Shown one piece after another: positions 8,217-15,814 of a DNA stretch of 64,000 nucleotides; position 1 is the stretch's first letter; each line of letters starts with the position of its first letter. Where the stretch lies: positions 5,289 through 69,288 of the forward strand of contig JACKHN010000033.1 in the NCBI GenBank assembly GCA_020638975.1, read 5' to 3'. Source of the stretch: Planctomycetaceae bacterium (GTDB lineage Bacteria > Planctomycetota > Planctomycetia > Pirellulales > Pirellulaceae). The notes beneath the pieces were generated by a model. The model was not told where the DNA came from, ran no database searches, and worked only from the letters and a program-made list of their open reading frames with translations. The position numbers and the translations under genes are program-made.

Positions 8217-9050
8217 ATGACACCTGATATCGATACTAAACCCAACATGGAACACCGCATTGGCGGCCCAGCCTATCGCTGGAAACTTGCTCAACGGTAT
8301 GTGGCCTCGCGTTCCAAGATGCAATTGGATGAAATTACGCAGCAGACTTGCGCATACATGCGGATATATCGGCAGATTGGTTGGGAACGTGCCACTAGTG
8401 AGTACCCAGCGATTGCTGCTGCGGTCGAGTTGTCTAAAAACAATTGTGCTTTTCAGTCGCTCAAGTTGTCCGTATTGGCAAATCTACCGAGGGCTGAAGT
8501 AGCCGCTAGGTTGGGAGTTACGCAGGAAATCATCGAAGTCGCCGAGAAGCTATTTTTCGAAATACATGACATGGCTGAGGCATCAAGTTGGATGGCCTCC
8601 CATGTCTTTGTCCCGGAGGCCAAGTTCGGAAGCAAGGAGTTGGCTGCAAGAATGAAAGTAGCATTCTACGGTGGGCCCGTGTTGGCCCACGCCTTGTTGG
8701 ACGCTGGTGACAACTTGCCTATCAACGACGCACAGCGGCTCGTCGACCAAGAAACCCTTCTGCATAGCAAGCTTCAGGCCGCCTTAGCGTTCGACTTGGA
8801 CACGAAATCGGCTGAAGAGTTTCTCAAAATCTATTTGGAGTACGATCTCCAAGTTAAACAGCTTCAGTTTGAGCGAGAGAAGTTCCAATACGAATGCGAG
8901 CAAGCTCGCGAGACGTGCATGTCCGGCAATAACGGGCAGGCAGAGGTTGAGTCGTCGAGTGATCCGCATCAACACGATTCAACTGAAAATCCCGGCGAAG
9001 GTCAATTCGCAGGCCGAGACCAAGTCGGCAACAAACAACGCGTGGCATAG
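8217..9050 (+). CDS. Cargo operon protein 2, HTH-like, unknown function (277 aa)
   Basis: The second gene of the operon, 43 bases after the first. An internal stretch LPRAEVAARLGVTQEIIEVA (about 90-109) looks like a helix-turn-helix, followed by EKLFFEIHDM, a pattern also seen at the end of HTH segments in small-terminase-like and other recruitment proteins. A charged helical segment (about 200-235, rich in E, Q and K) may form a coiled coil, and the last ~45 residues are polar and probably disordered. No enzyme motif is visible. It is encoded between the two paralogous proteins, which suggests the three act together, but no function can be assigned. Confidence 0.7.
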   Translation: MTPDIDTKPNMEHRIGGPAYRWKLAQRYVASRSKMQLDEITQQTCAYMRIYRQIGWERATSEYPAIAAAVELSKNNCAFQSLKLSVLANLPRAEVAARLGVTQEIIEVAEKLFFEIHDMAEASSWMASHVFVPEAKFGSKELAARMKVAFYGGPVLAHALLDAGDNLPINDAQRLVDQETLLHSKLQAALAFDLDTKSAEEFLKIYLEYDLQVKQLQFEREKFQYECEQARETCMSGNNGQAEVESSSDPHQHDSTENPGEGQFAGRDQVGNKQRVA

Positions 9051-9062
9051 AGGAGTTGAACC

Positions 9063-10496
9063 ATGTCATCTATCGGAAAGAAGGCGAACATCTTGAAACG
9101 CCTACTCGAACACTGCCAGAAACGCACACGTATGGCGATTGGCTTTCTCGAAGTTGATGATGACGTTTACGAATGTCCATCTGATCCGGCGAAGCTGATG
9201 GGTTTGCTTACTGAAGAATTTTCGGTTGAGGAGCTGTGTGCCTGTGGTATTGCCAATATGGAGGATGCTGCGGGCGGGCTCGTTCCAGCGATTACTGATG
9301 GCGACGCGATCATCGTAATGCGTGATCCGAAAACCAACGAGCCGTTTGAATTGCTAACGAAAGCAGGCTGCCTTTCACCGGGGTCACTACCAACCTTGGA
9401 GATTCTTTGCGATCACCGCACTCAACGAATGTTGAAGCAGTCCGACGGCGACCTGTTCGTTGCATTTGAGATTGAGGACGTAGTTATACTTCGAGCGTGT
9501 GGGTTACCGGCGACGCTCGCGGTGGGCCTCGACGACTTACCTTTGGAGAAGCTCGACCAGTTTTGTGAATCGTTTAGTCTCAGCTGCCTCAAGAGTGAAC
9601 GGTGTGTGTCCCGCGAAGAAGCTGAAGCTGAGCATAAGGATCAATCTGCGTTCCACCCCGACGACCCAATTCGCCGCATGGCGATGGATTTGAAACGCGA
9701 CCAAAGCGTTAGTTCGTCGCCATCGTCGACTGTTGCTGGCCCCGATCTACGAGCTCAGTCAAGCCCTGCACAGTTGGTACTCATTGGATGGAAGCCGTCG
9801 GAACTTTCCGTCGATGTACCTAGTGAGCTAAAGGCGGTTGTTGATCACCTTGACCAACTCAACCGTTTCATGCGAGTTGAAGTATACGAGATCGGTTTGT
9901 GGCAGGTCGATGAGGAGCGGGTCGAACAACTGCGCTTCATCGCGGAGCGTCACAATGCTGACTGCTTCGAGACAGCGTTGCTCGATGCATTAGACGAGAT
10001 CGATGTCAGTATCGTCCATTTTGGCAAGAAGAAGTTGGTACAAGGGCCGCCAGCCGACTATCCGACGGCGCTAACTCGTTTGCAGGAGGGCGCGTTGTCG
10101 GACGGAGGACTGGGGTTTCCCGGGCCGGACCAAAGGAAAGATGCGTGGAGCGATGTTCAAAGGCTTCTCAATAAGCAAATCGTAAACCCACTCCGCGAAG
10201 CAGCGTTGACGATGGGCGACCCTGTTCAGCGAACGCTGCTTATGAGCATGGCAGAGATTAGCAACGTCTTTCACGCACAGACTGCACTAGTCGGCGAACA
10301 ACTTAACCGCAAGATTGTCGACGGCAGTGCCCAATTGCCTGTAGACCAGTTCAAGAACTTGATGGCGATGGCGGATCGACTCATCGACATCGCAAAGGCG
10401 ACGAAAAGATGCACTCAACTCCAATCAACGATCATCGAGTCACAGACACTCGACTCACCGAGTATCCCACTCTTGCGTCACTCCGAATATCAGTAG
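9063..10496 (+). CDS. Cargo operon protein 3, paralogue of protein 1 (477 aa)
   Basis: The third gene of the operon. Its ATG is preceded by GAGGAG and lies 12 bases after the previous stop. It shares the same order of conserved blocks as protein 1: a Toprim-like block LFVAFEIEDVVILRACGLP (131-149), LVLIGWKPSEL (about 234-244), and a C-terminal helical region with RTLLMSMAEISNVFHA. It differs by a longer N-terminus (about 1-125) and a polar insert (about 180-230). The two proteins are probably an ancient duplication kept as a pair. No catalytic motif is intact enough to name an activity. Confidence 0.75.
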   Translation: MSSIGKKANILKRLLEHCQKRTRMAIGFLEVDDDVYECPSDPAKLMGLLTEEFSVEELCACGIANMEDAAGGLVPAITDGDAIIVMRDPKTNEPFELLTKAGCLSPGSLPTLEILCDHRTQRMLKQSDGDLFVAFEIEDVVILRACGLPATLAVGLDDLPLEKLDQFCESFSLSCLKSERCVSREEAEAEHKDQSAFHPDDPIRRMAMDLKRDQSVSSSPSSTVAGPDLRAQSSPAQLVLIGWKPSELSVDVPSELKAVVDHLDQLNRFMRVEVYEIGLWQVDEERVEQLRFIAERHNADCFETALLDALDEIDVSIVHFGKKKLVQGPPADYPTALTRLQEGALSDGGLGFPGPDQRKDAWSDVQRLLNKQIVNPLREAALTMGDPVQRTLLMSMAEISNVFHAQTALVGEQLNRKIVDGSAQLPVDQFKNLMAMADRLIDIAKATKRCTQLQSTIIESQTLDSPSIPLLRHSEYQ

Positions 10497-10846
10497 ACCA
10501 CTTTACCGAGTTGGCGAGACAAGGGTTTGTAACCGAAGAGAAGCGAGGTGATCGAAGATACTATAAGCTCCGATTCCGCTCTGGTGGGAAGCAGATTGTA
10601 CGTTACGTCGGTGACGCCGAACGTGCAGCTGCTGTCGCGCAGGAGCTGTCGACTGTCCAGAGCGAATTGAAGTCCATGCGAGAGTTAAAGGCAATAACGA
10701 AGATTGCGAACCGGGCCCTTCGAGAGAGCAAGATGGTTCTGGAACCATTACTCAAAGCCAGCGGCCTTGTGTTCCATGGATTCGCTATCAGGCGGCCACG
10801 GCAGCGAAGCAGTGACGTTTCCAAGAAGTCGAACTCCGATCCATAA
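10409..10846 (+). CDS. Cargo operon protein 4 (up to 145 aa)
   Basis: A small basic protein with the pattern RRYYKLRFRSGGKQIVRYVGD (residues 49-69; arginine/lysine- and aromatic-rich) followed by a long helical segment and a C-terminal GFAIRRPRQR tail, suggestive of nucleic-acid binding. The annotated ATG would overlap the preceding gene by 88 bases; the conserved-looking part begins near 10500, so the real start may be a TTG around 10511, but no good ribosome binding site decides this. Similar RYYxLRxR...RYLG proteins are, to my recollection, common in planctomycete accessory DNA, without a known function. Confidence 0.6.
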   Translation: MHSTPINDHRVTDTRLTEYPTLASLRISVDHFTELARQGFVTEEKRGDRRYYKLRFRSGGKQIVRYVGDAERAAAVAQELSTVQSELKSMRELKAITKIANRALRESKMVLEPLLKASGLVFHGFAIRRPRQRSSDVSKKSNSDP

Positions 10847-10858
10847 AGGAGGATCACA

Positions 10859-11293
10859 GTGGACATTCAAAGTAGCCAAGCCGATATGTGTAATGCACCG
10901 AAACCCGCGATGGTTACTGGCCAACAGGCCGACCATCATGATGTGAGATTGAGCCGGGTATTAGATTACCAAGCCAGTTCGCTCGACAAAGAGGATCCTC
11001 TGGAAGCGAACCTTGGCTCAATCAACAGCGGCTTGATGCGGATAGCGCTATGGCTAGATGAGACGATTGAACAGACGGTGCGGAGTGGAGCCCCGAATGC
11101 CGAACGCCTCACGAGAATCTTGCCGGCGATCGATACTCACTTGCGCTTGACGCGCCAAGTGGATCGGTTTGCGCAACTTGAGCTACGAGCTGTTGAGGCC
11201 CGCAAGCCGAAGTCAATAGACAGCGGTAGTGCAAAGCTCGCGGACGCCTCGTTGGTTTCGGGCATCAGCCAAAGCGAAGATTCCGCAGTTTGA
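10859..11293 (+). CDS. Cargo operon protein 5 (144 aa), GTG start
   Basis: The last gene of the operon, starting at GTG 10859 after AAAGGAGG, a very strong ribosome binding site, and only 12 bases after the previous stop. The first ~45 residues are polar; the middle (about 50-110) is helical with repeated leucine and isoleucine positions; the tail is low-complexity. No family recognised. It ends about 70 bases before the first repeat of the transposon end, so it is the cargo gene closest to the terminus. Confidence 0.6.
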   Translation: MDIQSSQADMCNAPKPAMVTGQQADHHDVRLSRVLDYQASSLDKEDPLEANLGSINSGLMRIALWLDETIEQTVRSGAPNAERLTRILPAIDTHLRLTRQVDRFAQLELRAVEARKPKSIDSGSAKLADASLVSGISQSEDSAV

Positions 11294-11361
11294 TACCCAT
11301 GCGAAATCCAGCGACCCGATGAGCGTCCACATTCTATTTGTCCCTCGCGCTCACCTGCCAC

Positions 11362-11513
11362 GTGCCAAGTAGTTTGTGGAATTGTTGGGCTGTGGCCAAG
11401 TTTTGTGTGGATCGTGTGACAAGTAGTATGTGGAAAGTGGTCTTAAGTCGTTTCCGCTCCGTTAGTTTCGTGACAGGTTTTATGTAGAACACCAAGGGCA
11501 TCGACGGGCGACA
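11362..11513 (-). repeat. Transposon end with four ~20-bp repeats (putative TnsB sites)
   Basis: Four direct repeats begin at 11362, 11392, 11416 and 11470, each resembling GTGACAAGTAGTATGTGGAA (the copy at 11416-11435). The outer edge reads TGTCGCCCG inwards from 11513. Multiple spaced repeats close to a TGT-type terminus are typical of Tn7-like ends recognised by TnsB. The element lies to the left. Confidence 0.8.
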
Positions 11514-11728
11514 TGCCAAAGCCATCGTATGAGGTAAACCAGAGTCTCACTCTTCAACGCAGCCGGAGACCAAGTCGCCGGATCGGTCGCCAACACTGCC
11601 AGAATCTCGGACTCCACATCTGCGAAGCGCAAAAGTGGCTTTCCGCTCCGTTTGTACGTCTGTGTCAGCGCAACCAGACTCACAGTACTCGGTGAAGCGG
11701 CGACTGTTGGTGGGGGTGGTTGGTCCAT
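11514..11728 (-). pseudogene. Gene fragment interrupted by the transposon end
   Basis: A leftward frame from an ATG at 11728 has coding-like composition (for example LLRFADVESEILAVLATDP) and runs straight into the transposon terminus at 11513. Beyond that point it reads only transposon sequence and stops at 11480. This fits a gene whose 3' part was displaced by insertion. The product is not recognised. Confidence 0.35.
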
Positions 11729-12191
11729 ACAAGTTCTTCAACCGGTGAATTTTGCGAACCGGAAATCGAAACGGGAGTTTTTTTGCGAATTTCCTCTGGG
11801 GCCGAAAACTACGATACCGCAACTTGAACGGCAAACCGGCAAAAGCAGTTTAGCGGCAAGGACTTACAGCGACGAGCAGATTTGGACTCCGCCTCTGCTG
11901 GAGCCAAGAAATTTCGTCAAATGAACCGCATTGAGCTGTGCCTTGTCTTCGGATTCTTCCAAGGCAATCCGCAGTGGGTATCCGAACACGTTGTTGCTGC
12001 CCCAAAAGCGGATCGACCTCAAGGTGGCATTCCGATATCGTGACAATCTACTGGGAGGAGCCGCCGCTTGCCTGAGGCAGGGGAACTGGTAAGCGGTGGG
12101 GACTTCTGCCCTTGGATCGACGTTCAGTAACCCTATTTGCTTCAAGGACTTGCGTCGGTATTGAGTTAATCGTGCTTTGCTGTGGTAAAAT
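11729..12191. other. Gene-free stretch
   Basis: No convincing frame or repeat was found in this stretch between the interrupted gene fragment and the operator of the XRE pair. Confidence 0.5.
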
Positions 12192-12207
12192 ATTCCGTTG
12201 ACGGAAT
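12192..12207. promoter_or_regulatory. Perfect palindrome ahead of the XRE pair
   Basis: ATTCCGT-TG-ACGGAAT is a perfect 7+2+7 inverted repeat about 80 bases before the first gene of the pair. It resembles operators bound by HTH antitoxins that repress their own operon. TAAAATATT-like A/T-rich sequence around it may be part of the promoter. Confidence 0.6.
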
Positions 12208-12285
12208 AATTCTCTTGAGCTAATATTTATCGAGAGGGAGTGGTTTCTCGATGCCGAAGATGTCGAGGAGCTGCTTTAGCAACTG

Positions 12286-12642
12286 ATGGGACTGGGTAAG
12301 GCTGAACGCTTCCAAGAGTTTCTGAAGCGTCTTGAGAAGTCGACACCAGCGAGTTCGCATGACGACGCCTTCAAGCTCTTGGGTGAAACCCTGAATCAGG
12401 TTGAAGACGAATTTACCAATATCCCGTTTCAACCCGAGCATTGGCAAACCGATGGCCGAATGTATCCACCTGAAGAGGACAATGCTCGGGAAGTCGAAGG
12501 AAGAAGCGATGTCGTTCGCTACCGACATAAGGCCCACAACACGTTCATTCGCGACAACGGTGCGATTGAGATTCGGGATGTCGATGGAAAAGTCCTTTTC
12601 GAGAAATGCGGCTCGGACGGACGGGGTGTAGACCTCCAGTAA
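12286..12642 (+). CDS. Small protein (118 aa), possible toxin partner of the XRE protein
   Basis: A 118-residue protein with helical N-terminus (FQEFLKRLEK) and a C-terminal beta-rich part, YRHKAHNTFIRDNGAIEI followed by a DVDGKVLFEK strand. An in-frame stop at 12277 just upstream fixes the start near 12286. It is 19 bases ahead of an XRE-domain gene and behind a palindromic operator, the layout of a type II toxin-antitoxin or regulator pair. No RelE, HigB or MqsR motif was found, so the toxin role is inference from context only. Confidence 0.65.
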   Translation: MGLGKAERFQEFLKRLEKSTPASSHDDAFKLLGETLNQVEDEFTNIPFQPEHWQTDGRMYPPEEDNAREVEGRSDVVRYRHKAHNTFIRDNGAIEIRDVDGKVLFEKCGSDGRGVDLQ

Positions 12643-12661
12643 CAAAGAGCAAAGGTGACCG

Positions 12662-13219
12662 ATGGCTAGCATATCTTTGATGCCGATTGAGACGTTGGAG
12701 CGATCTCTGAAGGAACGTTTTCCTGACGCTCAAGTTGTGCTGGATCGGCCACGCAAAGCCTCAGGCGCATGGTTTCTCGACATCGCCCTGAATCAGCATC
12801 CGGTGATTGTGCAGTGGCAGCAGGGCAAAGAATTCGGCGTCTCGTCCTCGCCGGAGAAAGTGTTTGGCGAGGGTGCCGATGAAGTTTACAAGGATGAAGA
12901 GGCCGCTTACGGCCGAATTGTCTCGTTGCTTCTGTCTCGGACATTCACTTCTCCACCACCGGCGGTCAGCCTCAAAGAGCTTCGAAAGGAAAACGGCCTG
13001 TCGCAAGCTGAGATCGCAGAGATTCTTGAGAGGCAGCAAGGAGAGATTTCGAAAATCGAGCGACGGAAAGATGTCTTAGTCAGCACGCTTGCCGACTACG
13101 TGAGAGCGGTCGATGGTGAGTTGCAGATCATCGTCCGACTGCGTGACGGCAGGATTCGTCGGGTTCAACTGGAAGATGCGGTCGAATCAAATCCACGTCC
13201 AGCAGCGTTAGCTCGATAA
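12662..13219 (+). CDS. XRE-family HTH protein with N-terminal extra domain
   Basis: A 185-residue protein. The C-terminal half carries an XRE helix-turn-helix: SLKELRKENGLSQAEIAEIL (about 101-120) and EISKIERR (about 127-134), followed by a dimer-strand-like IIVRLRDGRIRRV. The N-terminal ~95 residues form a separate domain with no motif I recognise. XRE proteins with this C-terminal strand often act as HigA-like antitoxin/repressors. It directly follows the 118-residue gene, and the palindrome at 12192-12207 is its likely binding site. Confidence 0.75.
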   Translation: MASISLMPIETLERSLKERFPDAQVVLDRPRKASGAWFLDIALNQHPVIVQWQQGKEFGVSSSPEKVFGEGADEVYKDEEAAYGRIVSLLLSRTFTSPPPAVSLKELRKENGLSQAEIAEILERQQGEISKIERRKDVLVSTLADYVRAVDGELQIIVRLRDGRIRRVQLEDAVESNPRPAALAR

Positions 13220-13234
13220 CGAGGGGAAAGAGCA

Positions 13235-13594
13235 ATGAGCGACGGCACAATTACTTGCAACCTGGTCGTACTCCGAAGTCGTGACCTCGACCGCGCGCAC
13301 TCCTTCTATCGTGCTTTAGGACTGAGTTTTGTCCGACATTCTCACGGTAGTGGTCCTGTCCACTTGGCGAGCGAATCCGCGGGGCAGGTCTTCGAGATTT
13401 ATCCTCTGACGGATCGTGGGGGTCCAACCAATTCTACTCGCGTGGGTTTCGCTGTCCCTTCAGTTGACGACACTTACGCTTCGCTACTTTCTGCTGGCGG
13501 GATTGCGGTTGCACCGCCGAAAGACTCGCGATGGGGGCGGCGAGCCGTTGTCGCCGATCCAGACGGACACCGAGTTGAGCTGTCTGCGAAATAG
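13235..13594 (+). CDS. VOC (glyoxalase/bleomycin-resistance) family protein
   Basis: A 119-residue single-domain protein of the vicinal-oxygen-chelate fold. It shows the two beta-alpha-beta-beta-beta halves: VVLRSRDLDRAHSFYRALGL (about 10-29) and FAVPSVDDTYASLLSAGG (about 73-90), ending in the typical VVADPDGHRVEL. Likely metal ligands are the late E (VEL) and an E in VFEIYPL. The start at 13235 follows GAGGGGAAA. It is 15 bases after the XRE gene and may be co-transcribed. Substrate unknown. Confidence 0.82.
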   Translation: MSDGTITCNLVVLRSRDLDRAHSFYRALGLSFVRHSHGSGPVHLASESAGQVFEIYPLTDRGGPTNSTRVGFAVPSVDDTYASLLSAGGIAVAPPKDSRWGRRAVVADPDGHRVELSAK

Positions 13595-13672
13595 ACAGCC
13601 ATCTCCGAGCACAACCCTTTTCCGAACGCGCCCTCTTCTTGGCAGCGACAGAAAAGGCAGAACTACAACGCT

Positions 13673-14035
13673 TTAGCGGTTTCGATCGGGACGAATCTGC
13701 CCGTGGGCAACGATGCGTTGCTTCCAGGTTGTGGGACGGTCGTCTCGCCAGAGATGTGTGCCGATGTCGTGGGCGTCGAGTAAATCGAGCATGCGTCGTC
13801 CAGGTTCGTCACGACCAACGATACCGGCCACGCTTACGAGCGCGCCCAGTGATGTCGCGATCATAGCGACAGCGGCCGCTCCTCCTAGACGATTTTCTTC
13901 GCTGGCGACTCGGATCACCGCGCTTGGTTGCTCGGGATTGAGCTTGGTTGCATCGCCGATAAAGTAGCGATCAAGGATCAAGTCACCAACGACCGTTATT
14001 CGCGGCGCTGGTTGAGGTATTCTTGGCTCACGCAT
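13673..14035 (-). pseudogene. Truncated HldE/RfaE-like heptose kinase (PfkB family)
   Basis: This is a 120-residue frame matching the N-terminal third of D-glycero-D-manno-heptose-7-phosphate kinases: VVGDLILDRYFIGD, NRLGGAAAVAMIATSLGA and TTWKQRIVAHGQ are all recognisable. The intact family domain is about 300 residues; here the frame stops at 13673 just after the HGQ motif, with no continuation in other frames. The start has GATGAGG upstream and looks intact. It is best read as a 3'-truncated gene inside decayed element DNA. Confidence 0.75.
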
Positions 14036-14327
14036 TACATTGCCTCATCTTAAACCTCGGCGTGCAGGCGAGGTACCAAAAGCGAAGCCCCAAGCGATAC
14101 TGCCGGACAAGAACGGCAGACGCATCGAGCCAGCAACCAGGTGGATCGACTTTGCCTCGCAGCATTTCGGCGGGGCGACCATAGAAGAACAGATCATGCG
14201 GCCGTTGATTGACGACCGAGACTATCAGCGCCGTACCAGTCGCGCGGCCCGCGCGGCCATGTGTCTGCATTAAGCCGAACTCGCTGGTCACTTGCCATGT
14301 CAGTCGGCGTTCAATGTCGTCACGCAA
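14028..14327 (-). pseudogene. Helicase C-terminal-like fragment
   Basis: A 99-codon frame contains HGRAGRATGTALIVSV and RPHDLFFYGRPAEMLRGKV, patterns like the C-terminal helicase domain of YprA/DrmA-type superfamily 2 helicases. No N-terminal DEAD/DEAH half is present upstream, and the last ~25 residues look random, so this is a fragment. It overlaps the hldE-like fragment by eight bases. Helicases of this kind occur in defence systems, but this piece alone shows nothing functional. Confidence 0.5.
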
Positions 14328-14570
14328 GACTTTCGGCGGTTGGTCTGCCGAAGCGTTGTCACGAAAGTTAACAAAGTCCGGATATGCTCTGTTACTCGGT
14401 GTCCAACTGCATAGTGCCGCTTCCGGCGCCGACGTCTGCTGATGTCTCTTCCTACGTTAAGGGAGATAAGCTCCATGTCCGAACCGGTCCAACCTTTTTG
14501 TCGGCGACGACGTGAGTCGGTATTCTGTGGGGAGTTGTGGCCGCCAACAAACGGGGGAGCGACACATCAC

Positions 14571-14719
14571 GTGCCAAAAAGGTGTGTAGAATTCTTGGCT
14601 GCTGGCCAGGTAGTTTGTAGACGGTGTGACAAGTAATCTGTGGAATACGACCGTAAGTCGTTGCGGCTCGGTGGAGTTCGTGACAGCTTATTAGTAGGCC
14701 ACCACCACGGTGTGCGACA
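14571..14719 (-). repeat. Second, diverged transposon end in the same orientation
   Basis: Repeats at 14571, 14602, 14626 and 14680 match those at 11362-11489 and keep the same spacing (24 and 54 bases between repeats 2-3 and 3-4). The shared TAAGTCGTT segment between repeats 3 and 4 is also present. The outer end reads TGTCGCACA inwards from 14719. Confidence 0.75.
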
Positions 14720-14896
14720 TAAAAGCTGTCATTTGCGACCAACTGGTTGGCCGGTTGCGACGAATTTCTTGTTACGGGATGTGGCCTCTGCTTATTGATG
14801 GGCAACAAGGTCGGTCCCAAAAGCAAGTTTATCACGAAGTGTCAACTTAAGTGCCGTAGGCTTCAGGGCTTTGCAGTTTTTCAAACTGAGAGGTTT

Positions 14897-14965
14897 GTAC
14901 GACGGGCCTCCGAGCCCGTCGATGAATCTAAGTCGTTATTCGACGGACTCGGAGGCCCGTCGTAC
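14897..14965. repeat. Long intergenic hairpin (25-base arms)
   Basis: Arms at 14897-14921 and 14941-14965 are inverted repeats with one mismatch, built around GACGGGCCTCCGAG. It is the kind of dispersed palindromic repeat found between planctomycete genes and could also stop transcription. Confidence 0.8.
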
Positions 14966-15028
14966 ATCTTGTGCAACTTCAACAAACGAAAAGCCCTGCC
15001 GTAGGCTTGAATCCTACCGAGGGAAGAC

Positions 15029-15814
15029 ATGCGAACGAGATCTTTGGGATTCCGGACTGATTTGATGCTCGCGGCCTTCGACGGAGAGGTTTCCTACGGC
15101 GATGGCTATATTGCGGCGCGAACCCCGTCATGCCCGCAGTTTTGGTGGGGCAACTTTGTGCTTTTCGCTGAACCTCCACAACCTGGGGAAATGGAACGCT
15201 GGGAAGCGATCTTCGACGAAGAGGTCGGACGCATACCAGGAGTCGGACATCGCAACCTCGCCTGGGATGTTATTGATGGTTCACAAGGTGACTCGAACTC
15301 GTTTGTCGAGAAAGGCTACATGCTGACCCAGGATTTCTTTTTGGCGGCAACCAAGACGACTCCAACACTGCACACTCGTAAGGATATCCACGTGCGTCCC
15401 CTCAACACGGACGAGGACTGGCGAGACGCACTGGAGATCGAGCAACAATCGTTCGATTCCAGTCCGAGTTTCCAAGAGTTTCTAAGGCGGCAGATGGACC
15501 GTAATCGAGCATTAATTGCAAGAGGCGTTGGTCTGTGGTTCGGCGCTTTTTCTTATGGCGAAATGGTTGCGACAATGGGCCTCTTTGTGCAAGGTGGGTT
15601 GGGGCGTTGCCAAGGAGTAGCGACCGCGCCGAGGCACCGTCGAATGGGATGTTGCTGCACCATGGTCCACGCAGTCTGCTCGTACGGCTTGGCACAGATG
15701 GGAGCTGAACAGATTGTTATCATGACCACGCCAGGTAGCGCTGCCTCGCGAGTTTACCAGTCTGTCGGGTTCACGTTGCGCGAACGGGTGTCGAGCCTGT
15801 CGGTTATAGGGTAG
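15029..15814 (+). CDS. GNAT-family acetyltransferase
   Basis: A 261-residue protein. The C-terminal half (about 118-250) has the GNAT pattern: a first strand HVRPLNTDEDWRDAL, a beta-strand block VATMGLFVQGGLGRCQGVAT, the acetyl-CoA loop region APRHRRMG and a final SAASRVYQSVGF motif typical of GNAT C-termini. The N-terminal ~115 residues form a separate domain seen in double-domain GNAT proteins. The ATG is preceded by GAGGGAAG. The substrate is not predictable. It is the first clearly chromosomal gene to the right of the mobile region. Confidence 0.8.
   Translation: MRTRSLGFRTDLMLAAFDGEVSYGDGYIAARTPSCPQFWWGNFVLFAEPPQPGEMERWEAIFDEEVGRIPGVGHRNLAWDVIDGSQGDSNSFVEKGYMLTQDFFLAATKTTPTLHTRKDIHVRPLNTDEDWRDALEIEQQSFDSSPSFQEFLRRQMDRNRALIARGVGLWFGAFSYGEMVATMGLFVQGGLGRCQGVATAPRHRRMGCCCTMVHAVCSYGLAQMGAEQIVIMTTPGSAASRVYQSVGFTLRERVSSLSVIG

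Larger units (their letters stand above)
1..11513. mobile_element. Tn7-like transposon (TnsABC type), left part outside the window
   Basis: The element is defined by a tnsA-tnsB-tnsC operon on the minus strand (from 3522 leftwards past base 1) and by a terminal repeat array at 11362-11513 whose outermost bases read TGTCGCCCG when viewed inwards. Between them lie a Ku gene, a hypothetical gene, a divergent repressor and a five-gene operon, all interpreted as cargo or accessory genes. The left end, any tniQ/tnsD target selector and the target-site duplication are outside the window, so the boundaries are inferred from one end only. The exact outer base (11513) is inferred from the shared TGTCG terminus of this end and the second copy at 14719. 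Confidence 0.75.
11514..14719. mobile_element. Remnant of a second, older element of the same kind
   Basis: This segment is bounded on the left by the transposon end at 11513 and on the right by a diverged end in the same orientation. It holds intact small genes (XRE-type pair, VOC protein) and gene fragments (hldE-like, helicase-like). I interpret it as leftover cargo of an earlier insertion at the same site. No second set of tns genes is present here. Confidence 0.5.

Noticed and set aside
11362..11513. Repeated ~20-bp units considered as a CRISPR array
   Set aside because: Only four units with unequal spacing, degenerate sequence and a TGT-type outer end; this fits a transposon end much better.
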